Source: an uncultured Prevotellaceae bacterium (GTDB lineage: Bacteria; Bacteroidota; Bacteroidia; Bacteroidales; Bacteroidaceae). Taken from it: 64,000 bases of DNA. Position numbers and translations under genes: made by a program. The notes below the pieces were generated by a model, which was given only the letters and a program-made list of their open reading frames with translations, was not told the DNA's origin and searched no databases. Where the stretch lies: positions 1 to 64,000 of the forward strand of contig OMWC01000008.1 in NCBI GenBank assembly GCA_900314655.1, in the 5' to 3' direction. Of this stretch, positions 51,498 through 59,773 are shown one piece after another. Every line of letters starts with the position of its first letter. Position 1 is the first letter of the stretch.

Positions 51498-52705
51498 CTC
51501 ACAACCTTTTTATTGTTAATTATATATACGCCTTTGGGAAGGCTTTGCAGGTCTTTCACGTTGTCAGCAACCTTTCTGCCCTGAATATCGAATATTGCGG
51601 AAGAATCAGTAGGATGACTCTTCAATTCCTCTATCCTGTTTGTATCGCTAAACATGAATGCGATTTTCGACGAGGCAGATTCATTTCTGTCCAGAATGTC
51701 GGTCAGTTCGAAATAAGCGCGATATGCCTGCATCTTCGTTTTTCCAGTAGAATAGTAGAACTTGTTGCCGGAGATGAACAGGTTGTCTGCAGGAACGGAT
51801 GTCTGGGCATGATAAGTACCTATCATGTATCCCATGTCTATCGTCTGCCTGCCTTTCCTAATAAAATATACTGTCATGGCATTTTCCTCGTCGGGTTCCA
51901 ACACCACGCCAGAAACGGAGAACTCGCTGATGTCACTGGAAGTACGGATAAGGTAAGGATGATTGGCCTCCATACCATCGGAAGTATTGACAGGACTGAA
52001 GTTAACGAGTATAGCTATATTCTTGTCACCGCTCTTTGTCACTTCGTAGTCATCAAAGTCGGCAAGTTCAATACTTCCCAATGCCGCAGAAATCTGCGCA
52101 CCTGACATGGCGAACGGTAGGCAGATGGTGTTCCATTCACCGCCCTTGATGGTCCTCAGTACTTTTACGTTCACGGGCCCTTCGCTACTTGTCGGTCCTT
52201 CCGAAGAGTTCTCGTCAAGGACAATCGCCTCTTCCTCGCCAATTGTAATCTTGAACGAGATGTCGTCAAAGTCAACGGGAGCAGATTCCATAGAAGAGAA
52301 TTGTACGCTGCTGATTGTTGCCATCAACTCCTCGCCCACATTCAGTGACGGATCAGCCGATACGGTAAGCTGAATGATTGTTCCGTTTGATCCCACAACA
52401 CTACTTCCCAGGGAGAAGCCTGCCAGCCTGACCGTTGTCGCCGTTGGAAGACTTGAATCGATAGTAAATCCAGTTAGCCGGTCGGTCAATTCATACATGG
52501 GCTTGTCACCGTTCAAAATCGGACTGATGCCAGCAGGAAGGTTCACGTCCATCTGGAGTCCGAAGAACTCTGAGTCATTATTCAGTTCTATGTTAATCAC
52601 CGCCGTGCCTCCGTGAGGGATGGTCACGTCGCTGACATAGAGTGTGTTTGCGGCATGGATTTGCAGGGCAAACATGAATGACAACAATAATAATGTTTTT
52701 TTCAT
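51494..52705 (-). CDS. Secreted cohesin-like protein with C-terminal sorting-type tail
   Basis: A 403-residue exported protein. A signal peptide ends near IHAA. Residues about 20-150 form a cohesin-like beta-sandwich (NTLYVSDVTIPHGGTAVINI, then NNDSEFFGLQMDVNLPAGIS), the fold that binds dockerins in cellulosomes. The middle (about 175-340) is beta-rich and repeats the Prevotella pattern GGEWNTICLPFAMSGAQI. The C terminus, IFDIQGRKVADNV and LPKGVYIINNKKVVR, is the sorting-type tail common in secreted proteins of this phylum and suggests surface delivery. The gene upstream in the operon encodes dockerin-like repeats, so the two may bind. Binding is inferred only from the fold and the neighbourhood. 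Confidence 0.75.
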   Translation of the reverse strand: MKKTLLLLSFMFALQIHAANTLYVSDVTIPHGGTAVINIELNNDSEFFGLQMDVNLPAGISPILNGDKPMYELTDRLTGFTIDSSLPTATTVRLAGFSLGSSVVGSNGTIIQLTVSADPSLNVGEELMATISSVQFSSMESAPVDFDDISFKITIGEEEAIVLDENSSEGPTSSEGPVNVKVLRTIKGGEWNTICLPFAMSGAQISAALGSIELADFDDYEVTKSGDKNIAILVNFSPVNTSDGMEANHPYLIRTSSDISEFSVSGVVLEPDEENAMTVYFIRKGRQTIDMGYMIGTYHAQTSVPADNLFISGNKFYYSTGKTKMQAYRAYFELTDILDRNESASSKIAFMFSDTNRIEELKSHPTDSSAIFDIQGRKVADNVKDLQSLPKGVYIINNKKVVR

Positions 52706-52754
52706 TGTTCTATTTTATTTCGTTACTACTGATAAGCGTTAGACACTATAGCGA

Positions 52755-53636
52755 TTAATTCCCCCATTTTTCAGGTTCATAGTCCTTTTTGCCTGTAGTG
52801 ACACCGCTGTCACTTTCTTCATTCCAGTTTTCTGGGGCATAGTCGCTTTTCCCCACATTAACATTCTTGTCGCTCTGATTCCATGTTGAAGATTCATAAT
52901 CCTTATGATTAACGTCCACTCCTAAACCATCAGATTCGTCGTAGTCTCTCGGGTATAGAATCAGGTTTACAATTGCAGTGGCATCGGCAATCGTGATTCT
53001 GCCGTCTTCATAGATGTCGGCCAGTCTCTCAACAAAGCCTTTCGAGGGTTTACCTAGAATGAAGTTCACTATTTCTGTGGCATCGGCAATTGTCACTCTG
53101 CCGTCCCTGTTTACGTCAGGATTGGGGAAATACTTAATGGACTTAAAGTCTTTCCAAACATCAACAGAAGAATAAGCCAGACGCGAATTCTTAGGAACAT
53201 AGAGTACGATATTACCTCTGTTGCTGAATGTGTCTCCAGAACCGATAGATATAGGAAACATATGCTCTATTACAACTGCAGCCAAACGGATGCAGCCGGA
53301 GAAAGCGTTGTCTCCTATAGTTGTCACATTTTTAGGGATTGTGACGGAGGTTAAACCGCTGCAACCATAAAACGTTTCAGAGCCGATGCTCTTTAACCCA
53401 GTAAAGTATTGTAGTTCCCCAAATGTTGTAATGTTTGTTTTGTTCTTGAATGCCGTTCCCATGTCCGTCACAGCTGCTGCCTCATTTGTACTTAACTCAC
53501 CGTCACCATTGGTATCCCAGTTGGTAACGCAGATAGCTTTCACGTTGGCATCTGCGAAAGTGATGTTGTCGCTCCATGCTGCTATTGGTAACATAAGAAA
53601 GGCTATTAATAATAATCTTGTTTTCATTATACTCAC
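52755..53636 (-). CDS. Secreted BspA-type LRR protein with dockerin-like repeats
   Basis: A 293-residue exported protein. A signal peptide (LLLIAFLMLPIAAWS) is followed by an EF-hand-like DTNGDGELSTNEA (about 41-53). BspA-type leucine-rich repeats come next (about 60-165, for example SIGSETFYGCSGLTSVTIPK). A dockerin type I-like pair lies at about 172-230: DVNRDGRVTIADATEIVNFI and DIYEDGRITIADATAIVNLI. The C-terminal 53 residues hold three repeats of the form DY-x-(P/S)-x-x-W (Asp246, Asp265, Asp285; Trp252, Trp271, Trp291). It is the first gene of the operon and is directly followed by the cohesin-like gene. It may be an adhesin or a scaffold component. Confidence 0.8.
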   Translation of the reverse strand: MSIMKTRLLLIAFLMLPIAAWSDNITFADANVKAICVTNWDTNGDGELSTNEAAAVTDMGTAFKNKTNITTFGELQYFTGLKSIGSETFYGCSGLTSVTIPKNVTTIGDNAFSGCIRLAAVVIEHMFPISIGSGDTFSNRGNIVLYVPKNSRLAYSSVDVWKDFKSIKYFPNPDVNRDGRVTIADATEIVNFILGKPSKGFVERLADIYEDGRITIADATAIVNLILYPRDYDESDGLGVDVNHKDYESSTWNQSDKNVNVGKSDYAPENWNEESDSGVTTGKKDYEPEKWGN

Positions 53637-53717
53637 AGTCTATAATTATAATTAGTTTAACACATAGATATCGTCTATCGTTTATGAAAATACATAAAAT
53701 AGATTACAGAAGAGATT

Positions 53718-54296
53718 CTATGGTAGTGGGGGATTAAGAAATTGACAAAGTTTCTTTAATTTATTATGCGACAAGGCATTTCTTTTAGAACCATTCAATG
53801 GGGGATTTAAATTCTGAATAAGGTATTTCTCAAATTGACATATATTATTTCTTTTGTTGGAAGAAGTAGAGGATGCAAATGATACGCAAACAAATCTTAG
53901 ATTTTTCATAATCTTTTGTGCCTTTTTGAAACTTCTTGTTCTATCAGGCTCATTTGCGTCTGCAAGAAAAGCATTTTGTGATAAATTTTTGTGTTGGGAG
54001 TGAAGCCATGCTATTTTTTTCATGACGTTGTTCATATAGCTCTGGGGCTTTTTCGATATGTGGCCTGCAAACCGTTCACAAAAAGAACGGCTTGAGCATT
54101 TGCCAATATATAATATGTTGTTGCCGTGCAGAAAAGCATAGACGCCGTTACCTGCATCTAATAAGTCAATGAATTTTATAGATTTGACAGGCTTAGCATG
54201 GGTGCTCATGTCATTGCATAACCCCAGTAAGCAAACACTTCCATTTGCATAGTAGTTATTGATGTCAAGAATAAAAGAGACTTTCTTTGTATTCAT
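53718..54296 (-). CDS. GIY-YIG nuclease family protein
   Basis: A 192-residue protein with a GIY-YIG fold: GVYAFLHGNNILYIGKCSSR (about 41-60, with the two tyrosines and the Gly-Lys of the motif), then Arg in FCERFAGH, and the late Glu in FEKYLIQNLNPPLNG (about 162-176), which is the expected metal ligand. It belongs to the small stand-alone class and lacks the DNA-binding domains of homing endonucleases. ATG 54296 was chosen (an earlier in-frame ATG at 54326 is possible). The gene is AT-rich compared with its surroundings and follows a long structured leader with two promoter boxes. It may be mobile or act on structured nucleic acids. Confidence 0.78.
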   Translation of the reverse strand: MNTKKVSFILDINNYYANGSVCLLGLCNDMSTHAKPVKSIKFIDLLDAGNGVYAFLHGNNILYIGKCSSRSFCERFAGHISKKPQSYMNNVMKKIAWLHSQHKNLSQNAFLADANEPDRTRSFKKAQKIMKNLRFVCVSFASSTSSNKRNNICQFEKYLIQNLNPPLNGSKRNALSHNKLKKLCQFLNPPLP

Positions 54297-54371
54297 TGTT
54301 GATGGTTGATGGTTTTGAAGTGACATATTCTATTCTTGTTTATGTTATTTTTTCTGAGGTAGAGGTATCTA

Positions 54372-54633
54372 CACAAAGTGTGAGCCTTCTTGACATTCCT
54401 CGTCAGAAGGTTCTGGAATACCCGTAGCATAAAGAATGAAAATCAGCTCACACCTGTAGGTATATGTGAACTGGCTTCCATGGGGATATAATCTCCCCTT
54501 GATGGAAGGAAGTATGAACATACACTACTATAGGCCTTCAGACTTTTTCCCTAGCTACAGTTAATTTTCCAGATTTACTGACGGGTCAAAGCTTATTTGC
54601 TCTCCTCGATGTCTGTCGCCTGTTGTATGGACG
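54372..54633 (-). ncRNA. Candidate structured RNA or leader upstream of the GIY-YIG gene
   Basis: Read on the minus strand from the -7 box at 54640-54647, about 260 nt fold well by eye. A hairpin CTTCCAT-caa-GGGGA...TCCCC-ATGGAAG lies at 54475-54508. A long-range helix GTGTGAGC/GCTCACAC joins 54446-54453 with 54378-54385 and encloses the hairpin CCTTCTGAC/GTCA-A-GAAGG (54385-54410). The sequence GTGTGAGCCTTCTT also recurs at 54672. It could be an untranslated regulatory leader, an independent RNA, or a ribozyme-like mobile RNA. No Rfam family was recognised. Confidence 0.45.
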
Positions 54634-54639
54634 ACGTTG

Positions 54640-54647
54640 CAAAGATA
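54640..54647 (-). promoter_or_regulatory. -7 promoter box of the structured leader
   Basis: TATCTTTG on the minus strand. Confidence 0.65.
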
Positions 54648-54755
54648 ACAAATAATTTTGAAAGTCCATCGGTGTGAGCCTTCTTTTTTCAATATTTCTT
54701 GCTGTTCGGGTACACAGAAATCTCCACCCCTGCGTTTCATTGCCTTCTACAGGTG

Positions 54756-54763
54756 CAAAGATA
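54756..54763 (-). promoter_or_regulatory. Second upstream -7 promoter box
   Basis: TATCTTTG on the minus strand, 116 nt further upstream. Confidence 0.55.
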
Positions 54764-55379
54764 CAATGAAAGGCTGGAATGGGATTGGTTCAAACTGGTC
54801 CAAATTATTGGTTCAATTGGTCCAAATTACGATCTTAGGGGGATTTGGGGGCGAAATGACACAAAAACATGGGAAACGCGGGAATGTAGCCATGACAAGT
54901 GCGTGTGATGAAAGAACAAAAATCTTCAAATATATGTCATAAATTATCGTTAGTAATACAAGTTTCTCAAGTGACGGTATGAAAACCAGTTTCACTCCTT
55001 TACCTCTCTGTAAACCATTGGCATTCATCATGATGCGGGTGAAACTGCACTTTCACTTCGGTTTCACTCACAATCACGCGATGTTTCCTCTCTTTAGCAG
55101 GGGATGGGTCGGTCAAGAGATGAGCTTTTCGGGAGTGATTAGAACCTAATCACCCGGCAATCAGGTGTCTTTTGAAGGACAAAAATGGGAGAATGGCTAA
55201 GCAAAAATCTTCAAAATCTAACAAAAATAACAATGAATTCAACAAGTCCAGAAGTGAAGGAGGTGAAATCGAAGTGAAACTGAGGTTTCACCTGCAAATG
55301 CGAGATAATCAACAAGTTGCGGGAAGTGAAACTGATGAAACTGAAAATCGTAAATAAAAAAGCGATTAACTTTCGAAAG
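54764..55379. other. Gene-free 616-bp stretch with short repeats
   Basis: No credible gene. It holds a direct repeat of about 22 nt (ATTGGTTCAA...TGGTCCAAATT at 54784-54806 and 54807-54828), and a cluster of GTGAAAC/GTTTCAC motifs in both directions (near 54980, 55039-55066, 55263-55291 and 55324-55345), including a hairpin GTGAAAC-TGAG-GTTTCAC at 55274-55291. A 61-codon open frame at 55172-55357 crosses the hairpins and has no promoter. Confidence 0.6.
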
Positions 55380-56351
55380 TTAGTAATTGTAACGGAAAAG
55401 GGAGTCGTCTTCGGCCCTGAGATTGGTAGGAATGGGTGTAGGGATGAGTTGCTCCAAGAGTCCGAGATTGTTGAGATTGCATTCTTCGGCAATGCGTTCC
55501 CAGACGATGGAGTCTTCGTTGGAGCGTGGACTAAGACGATAGACACCGAGGAAGGTATAGGTGGTGTCGATGATGCCACGCATAAAGGTGAGTCGCAGTT
55601 CGTGGTTGGCAATGGCCTTCATATAAGCGCGCGAACGGTATAGATTGACCTGTACTTGCGGGATGTTCAGCTCAGGATCGGGCGTCCAGTGCTCGGTGAT
55701 AGTGGGGAGCAACTGTGTGGAATCTCCGTCGTTTTGCCATACCGGATGATGGTAGGTGGGACACCAGACATAGATATTGTTGAGGTGGGGAATGGGCTGG
55801 TAGTGCTTTTTCTTATCAGTAGTGATTCCGAACAGTTTCAGGCAGTCGTCCATTGTAGCATAGGATTGCTCGCCCTTGCGAAGTGTCTGCTCTTCAGGAG
55901 CTTTCGTGGATTTTTGGAAAGACCAGATGATGAAAAAGAGAACAGCTGAGAGCAAAAGTGCAGCAGCGGTCAGGAAGAGGGACTTGTGACTGGATTTACG
56001 GTTTAGGGATTCTGTTTCTTTGGGAAGTGAGATTCCTGTCTCGTCAATAGGTCCTTCTGCTTCGGGCTCTTCAGGCAGATGGCCATATCTCTTTTCTGCA
56101 GATTCCAGAAAATGCTCCCATCCTTCATAGCCGACATAGACTGCCAGGGGAGAAAGTGATGTGGGGCGTGGCGTGTTGTCATATCGCAGATATCCCCAGA
56201 TACGTTTCAGGGTGGTGGGACTGACTCTTTCGTGGATTTCCTCAAAGATTCGTTCGCTCAGGAAATCGAAGTCCTTGGGCGTATTCATCTTCCTTCCGGC
56301 TTTCTGTTCTACCGCTTCGCGGAGAAGTTGAAGGACTGTCTTTTTGTTCAT
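55380..56351 (-). CDS. Single-pass membrane protein with N-terminal HTH-like domain
   Basis: A 323-residue protein, not recognised as a named family. Residues about 1-90 look like a small DNA-binding or effector domain (FLSERIFEEIHERVSPTTLK, then RIWGYLRYDNTPRPTSLSPL and GYEGWEHFLESA), a pattern I associate with Bacteroidota regulators of the form SPTTLKRIWGY. One membrane helix follows (SLFLTAAALLLSAVLFFIIW, about 125-144). The outer part (about 150-323) has conserved-looking Trp, His and Pro (VWCPTYHHPVWQNDGDS) but no known catalytic motif. The topology, DNA-binding-like domain inside and sensor-like domain outside, recalls membrane-anchored regulators. The leader is long and starts at a TACCTTTG box. 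Confidence 0.7.
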   Translation of the reverse strand: MNKKTVLQLLREAVEQKAGRKMNTPKDFDFLSERIFEEIHERVSPTTLKRIWGYLRYDNTPRPTSLSPLAVYVGYEGWEHFLESAEKRYGHLPEEPEAEGPIDETGISLPKETESLNRKSSHKSLFLTAAALLLSAVLFFIIWSFQKSTKAPEEQTLRKGEQSYATMDDCLKLFGITTDKKKHYQPIPHLNNIYVWCPTYHHPVWQNDGDSTQLLPTITEHWTPDPELNIPQVQVNLYRSRAYMKAIANHELRLTFMRGIIDTTYTFLGVYRLSPRSNEDSIVWERIAEECNLNNLGLLEQLIPTPIPTNLRAEDDSLFRYNY

Positions 56352-56646
56352 GTTTTCTGTTAGGCTTTAGCACAATGAAGCGTGGAACTGTATGTTCCAT
56401 CTTCAAGTCGAAGGCCCTGAGAAAGCCCGAATAGATAAGATGATAAGACAAGTTCCACGCTATCGCGTGAAGCTGTCATGTCTTTCTTCATCTATTCAGA
56501 GTCATTTCTTTGACTCCGGGGATTCTTTGCAATAATAGAAAATTTCTCAGGTTTTCGACTTGCAAGAGAAGAGCATAACGCTTCTGTTATTTACCACAAA
56601 GATTTGGACCGATACGTACAAGACGCAACTTTCCGTGACAAAGGTA
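56352..56646 (-). promoter_or_regulatory. Promoter and 280-nt leader of the membrane regulator gene
   Basis: The minus-strand -7 box TACCTTTG lies at 56639-56646. The leader carries an 11-bp inverted repeat (AGCGTGGAACT at 56379-56389 and AGTTCCACGCT at 56451-56461) that could close a domain of about 83 nt near the start codon. No gene is seen in it. Confidence 0.5.
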
Positions 56647-56695
56647 AGAATATTTTTTTAAATAAGATACTTTCTACCTGTTTTTTTTTAGAAAG

Positions 56696-57694
56696 TTATC
56701 GGAAGGAATCGGTGAGGAGCTTGATTTCTATCTGTGGGTTGATGCGCTCGTACAATATATTATATACGGCATCGAGGATGGGCATATTGACGTGCATGTG
56801 GCGGTTGATCTCTTTCATGCACTTGGTACCGAAGAATCCCTCGGCAATCATCTCCATCTCTATCTGGGCAGACTTCACGCTGTAGCCCTTGCCAATCATG
56901 GTGCCGAAGGTGCGGTTGCGGGAGAAATTGCTGTAGCCTGTGACAAGCAGGTCGCCCATATAGACGGAGTCGTTGATGTTGCGGTCGAGTGGAGCCACGG
57001 TGCTGAGGAAGCGGTTCATCTCAAGCGCTGCGTTAGACATAAGTACGGCCTGGAAGTTGTCGCCGTATTTCAGTCCGCTGCAGATACCGGCGGCGATGGC
57101 ATAGACATTCTTCAAGACGGAGGAATATTCGATGCCGATGACGTCGGTGGAGGTTTTGGTCTTGATATAGTCGGAGGCGATGAGGCTGGCAAAGGCTTGC
57201 GCTTTCTCCTTATCGGCACAGCCGATGGTGAGGTAGGAGAGGCGTTCGAGGGCTACTTCCTCGGCATGGGAAGGACCGCCGATGCAGGCGAGATTCTCGT
57301 AGGGTACGTCATAGACCTGATGGAAATACTCGGAGCATACCAGGTTCTCGTCGGGCACGATGCCTTTGATGGCGGTGATGATGAACTTATCGCGAAGCCG
57401 GGTCTTCAACTTCTTGAGGTGGTTCTTCAGGTAGGGTGAGGGGGTAACGAAGATGAGCGTATCGTATTGTTGAACGATTTTGTTGATATCGGACGAGAAG
57501 TCTATCTCGCTGATGTCGAAATGTACGCTCATCAGATATGCGGGGTTATGGCCGAGGCGCTTGAAATCGTCAATACGGTCATCGCGGCGCATATACCATC
57601 CGATGTGGTGGGTATGTCCCACCACAATCTTGGCGATGGCTGTTGCCCAACTGCCGCCGCCGATGATGGCTATATTTCCGCATCCGTCGTTCAT
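56696..57694 (-). CDS. gpsA: Glycerol-3-phosphate dehydrogenase (NAD(P)+)
   Basis: A 332-residue GpsA, which makes sn-glycerol-3-phosphate from dihydroxyacetone phosphate for phospholipid synthesis. The Rossmann motif IIGGGSWATAIAKIV (about 9-23), the VTPSPYLKNHLKKL segment, IGGPSHAEEVA (about 140-150) and the catalytic-Lys region SVLKNVYAIAAGICSGLKYG (about 191-210) are present. The length is normal. It lies 80 nt behind lysS on the same strand, separated by an 8-bp tandem repeat array, and is probably cotranscribed with it. Confidence 0.95.
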   Translation of the reverse strand: MNDGCGNIAIIGGGSWATAIAKIVVGHTHHIGWYMRRDDRIDDFKRLGHNPAYLMSVHFDISEIDFSSDINKIVQQYDTLIFVTPSPYLKNHLKKLKTRLRDKFIITAIKGIVPDENLVCSEYFHQVYDVPYENLACIGGPSHAEEVALERLSYLTIGCADKEKAQAFASLIASDYIKTKTSTDVIGIEYSSVLKNVYAIAAGICSGLKYGDNFQAVLMSNAALEMNRFLSTVAPLDRNINDSVYMGDLLVTGYSNFSRNRTFGTMIGKGYSVKSAQIEMEMIAEGFFGTKCMKEINRHMHVNMPILDAVYNILYERINPQIEIKLLTDSFR

Positions 57695-57704
57695 TTCTTA
57701 AATT

Positions 57705-57776
57705 GAGAAAATGAGAAAATGAGAAAATGAGAAATTGAGAAAATGAGAAATTGAGAAAATGAGAGAATGAGAAATT
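57705..57776. repeat. Nine 8-bp tandem repeats (GAGAAAWT) between lysS and gpsA
   Basis: Nine units of GAGAAAAT, GAGAAATT or GAGAGAAT with no interruption. The array begins 11 nt before the gpsA start codon (on the transcribed strand it is CT/TC-rich) and overlaps the lysS stop codon. Changes in copy number would change the lysS-gpsA spacing and could affect gpsA translation. Confidence 0.9.
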
Positions 57777-59550
57777 ATTCTTCACTCTTCACTATTAACT
57801 TTTCACTTTTTGAGATCCATTCATCGATTTCCTGTACAGAGGGCTTCTGCAGGTCGAGTTTGAATTTCTTCACGATATCGCCGATTTTCTGTTGCAGGCC
57901 CTGGGCCTTCTGGTCGCGGATGTCCTGAACAAGATAGAAACCGGCCTTGTTGAGTACGGGAACCCATTCTTCGGGAACACCGATTTCGGCCCATTCTGCG
58001 GCAGAACTGCGTGGGGCTTTCTTCTCGGGCTTCATCTGGGGGAAGAGCATGATCTCGCCTATGGCAAACTTACCGGTCATGAGCATCACCAGACGGTCGA
58101 TACCGATACCGATACCAGAGGTGGGAGGCATACCGTATTGCAGGGCGCGGAGGAAGTCGTGGTCGATAATCATGGCCTCGTCATCGCCTTTGGCAGCGAG
58201 TTTCATCTGGTCGATGAAACGCTCTTCCTGGTCAATGGGGTCGTTCAGCTCGGAGTAGGCGTTGGCCAGTTCCTTACCGTTGACCATGAGTTCGAAGCGC
58301 TCGGTGAGTCCGGGCTTCGAGCGGTGCATCTTCGTCAGGGGCGACATCTCCACGGGATAGTCGGTGATGAAGGTGGGCTGGATGAAGGTGCCCTCGGCGG
58401 TCTCGCCGAAAATTTCGTCGATAAGCTTGCCCTTGCCCATGGTCTCGGTGTCTTCGATGCCGAGTTTTTTGGCAATCTCGCGGATTTCGTCCTCGGTCTT
58501 GCCGTTCAGGTCGTAGCCGCTCTTCTCCTTGATGGCGTCGAGGATAGGCAGACGACGATAGGGGGCCTTGAAGGAAATGACGTTGCCGTCGATTTCCACT
58601 TCGGGCTTACCGTTGACGGCGATGCAGATTTCCTCGAGCATTTGCTCGGTGAACGACATCATCCAGTTGTAGTCCTTATAGGAAACGTAGAGCTCCATGC
58701 AGGTGAACTCGGGATTGTGGGTCTTGTCCATGCCCTCGTTGCGGAAGTTCTTGCCAATCTCATAGACACCCTCGAAACCGCCCACGATGAGGCGCTTCAG
58801 ATAAAGCTCGGTGGCGATACGCATATACATATCGGTGTCGAGTGCGTTGAAATGGGTGATGAACGGACGGGCTGAGGCTCCGCCGGCAATAGTCTGCAGC
58901 ACGGGGGTCTCCACTTCGGTGTAGCCGTTGCGGTCGAGAATGTTGCGGAGGGTGCGGGTGACGACGGCACGCTTGAGGAAAGTCTCCTTCACGCCATCGT
59001 TGACCACCAAGTCAACATAGCGCTGACGATAGCGCAGTTCGGGATCGTCGAACTTGTCGTAGGCCACGCCATCCTTATATTTCACGATGGGCAGGGGCTT
59101 CAAAGACTTGGAGAGCAGCGTGATTTCCTGTGCATGGACGGAAATTTCGCCCATCTGCGTGCGGAACACGAAGCCGCGGATGCCGATGAAGTCACCGATA
59201 TCGAGGAGTTTCTTGAACACCACGTTGTACATATCCTTGTTCTCGTCCGGGCAGATGTCATCGCGCGTGACATATACCTGGATGCGCCCCTTGGAATCCT
59301 GAAGTTCGATAAACGACGCCTTACCCATGACGCGGCGGCTCATCATGCGGCCAGCGATGACTACTTGTGGCTTTTCGGCTTCGGAATCCTCACCGTCTTC
59401 CGCCGTATCCTTGAAGTTGGCTTTGATGTCTGTGCTAAAAGCATTAGTGGGGTACTCGGCTGCGGGATAAGGATTGATACCCATGCGGCGCAGTTCCTGC
59501 AGACTCTCGCGTCTGCCAATCTCTTGTTCTGATAATTCTAAAACGTTCAC
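57775..59550 (-). CDS. lysS: Lysyl-tRNA synthetase (class II)
   Basis: A 591-residue LysRS. The OB anticodon-binding domain (VVIAGRMMSRRVMGKASFIE) and the class II motifs are visible: motif 2 in FRNEGMDKTHNPEFTCMELY (about 268-287), and motif 3 in GIGIGIDRLVMLM (about 507-519). The start is GTG. The enzyme is longer than E. coli LysS (505). Part of the excess is a Bacteroidota-type C-terminal region after motif 3 (WVPVLNKAGFYLVQDIRDQK). The very end (WISKSEKLIVKSEE) is encoded by a TTCTTCACTCTTCACT-type dispersed repeat that runs into the 8-bp array, so the original stop codon seems to have been replaced. Confidence 0.95.
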   Translation of the reverse strand: MNVLELSEQEIGRRESLQELRRMGINPYPAAEYPTNAFSTDIKANFKDTAEDGEDSEAEKPQVVIAGRMMSRRVMGKASFIELQDSKGRIQVYVTRDDICPDENKDMYNVVFKKLLDIGDFIGIRGFVFRTQMGEISVHAQEITLLSKSLKPLPIVKYKDGVAYDKFDDPELRYRQRYVDLVVNDGVKETFLKRAVVTRTLRNILDRNGYTEVETPVLQTIAGGASARPFITHFNALDTDMYMRIATELYLKRLIVGGFEGVYEIGKNFRNEGMDKTHNPEFTCMELYVSYKDYNWMMSFTEQMLEEICIAVNGKPEVEIDGNVISFKAPYRRLPILDAIKEKSGYDLNGKTEDEIREIAKKLGIEDTETMGKGKLIDEIFGETAEGTFIQPTFITDYPVEMSPLTKMHRSKPGLTERFELMVNGKELANAYSELNDPIDQEERFIDQMKLAAKGDDEAMIIDHDFLRALQYGMPPTSGIGIGIDRLVMLMTGKFAIGEIMLFPQMKPEKKAPRSSAAEWAEIGVPEEWVPVLNKAGFYLVQDIRDQKAQGLQQKIGDIVKKFKLDLQKPSVQEIDEWISKSEKLIVKSEE

Positions 59551-59596
59551 CTTTAAAAAATTTACGAGTTACTCGGTTTCAATTGTAATTTGGCGA

Positions 59597-59604
59597 CAAA
59601 GGTA
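59597..59604 (-). promoter_or_regulatory. -7 promoter box of lysS
   Basis: TACCTTTG on the minus strand, 46 nt before the GTG. Confidence 0.65.
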
Positions 59605-59677
59605 CAAAATAAAATTTAGAATTTAGAATTTAGAATTAAGAATTTTATAAAAGTGTAGAACTGAGAGTGTAGAGTTT

Positions 59678-59745
59678 AGAGTTATGATTACTGTTATAGG
59701 CAGATTTCTTTGCAGATTCCGGGCATGCATGGTTATCATAACTCT
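59678..59745. repeat. 68-bp dispersed element with 11-bp terminal inverted repeats, copy 2
   Basis: Same ends (AGAGTTATGAT/ATCATAACTCT) and same length as 41941-42008; inner differences are clustered in two short stretches. It lies between the lysS promoter and the lpd stop codon, again within TAGAGTTTAGAG-type flanks. Confidence 0.88.
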
Positions 59746-59773
59746 CAACTCTCAACTCTAAACTCTACACTCA

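Noticed and set aside
54372..54633. Group I or group II intron beside the GIY-YIG gene
   Set aside because: No interrupted gene flanks it and no catalytic-core signature (such as a domain V hairpin) could be identified by eye; kept only as a structured RNA candidate.
55172..55357. 61-codon frame in the gene-free region before the membrane regulator gene
   Set aside because: It runs through GTGAAAC hairpins, has no promoter box and encodes a Lys/Asn/Glu-rich string of no known type.
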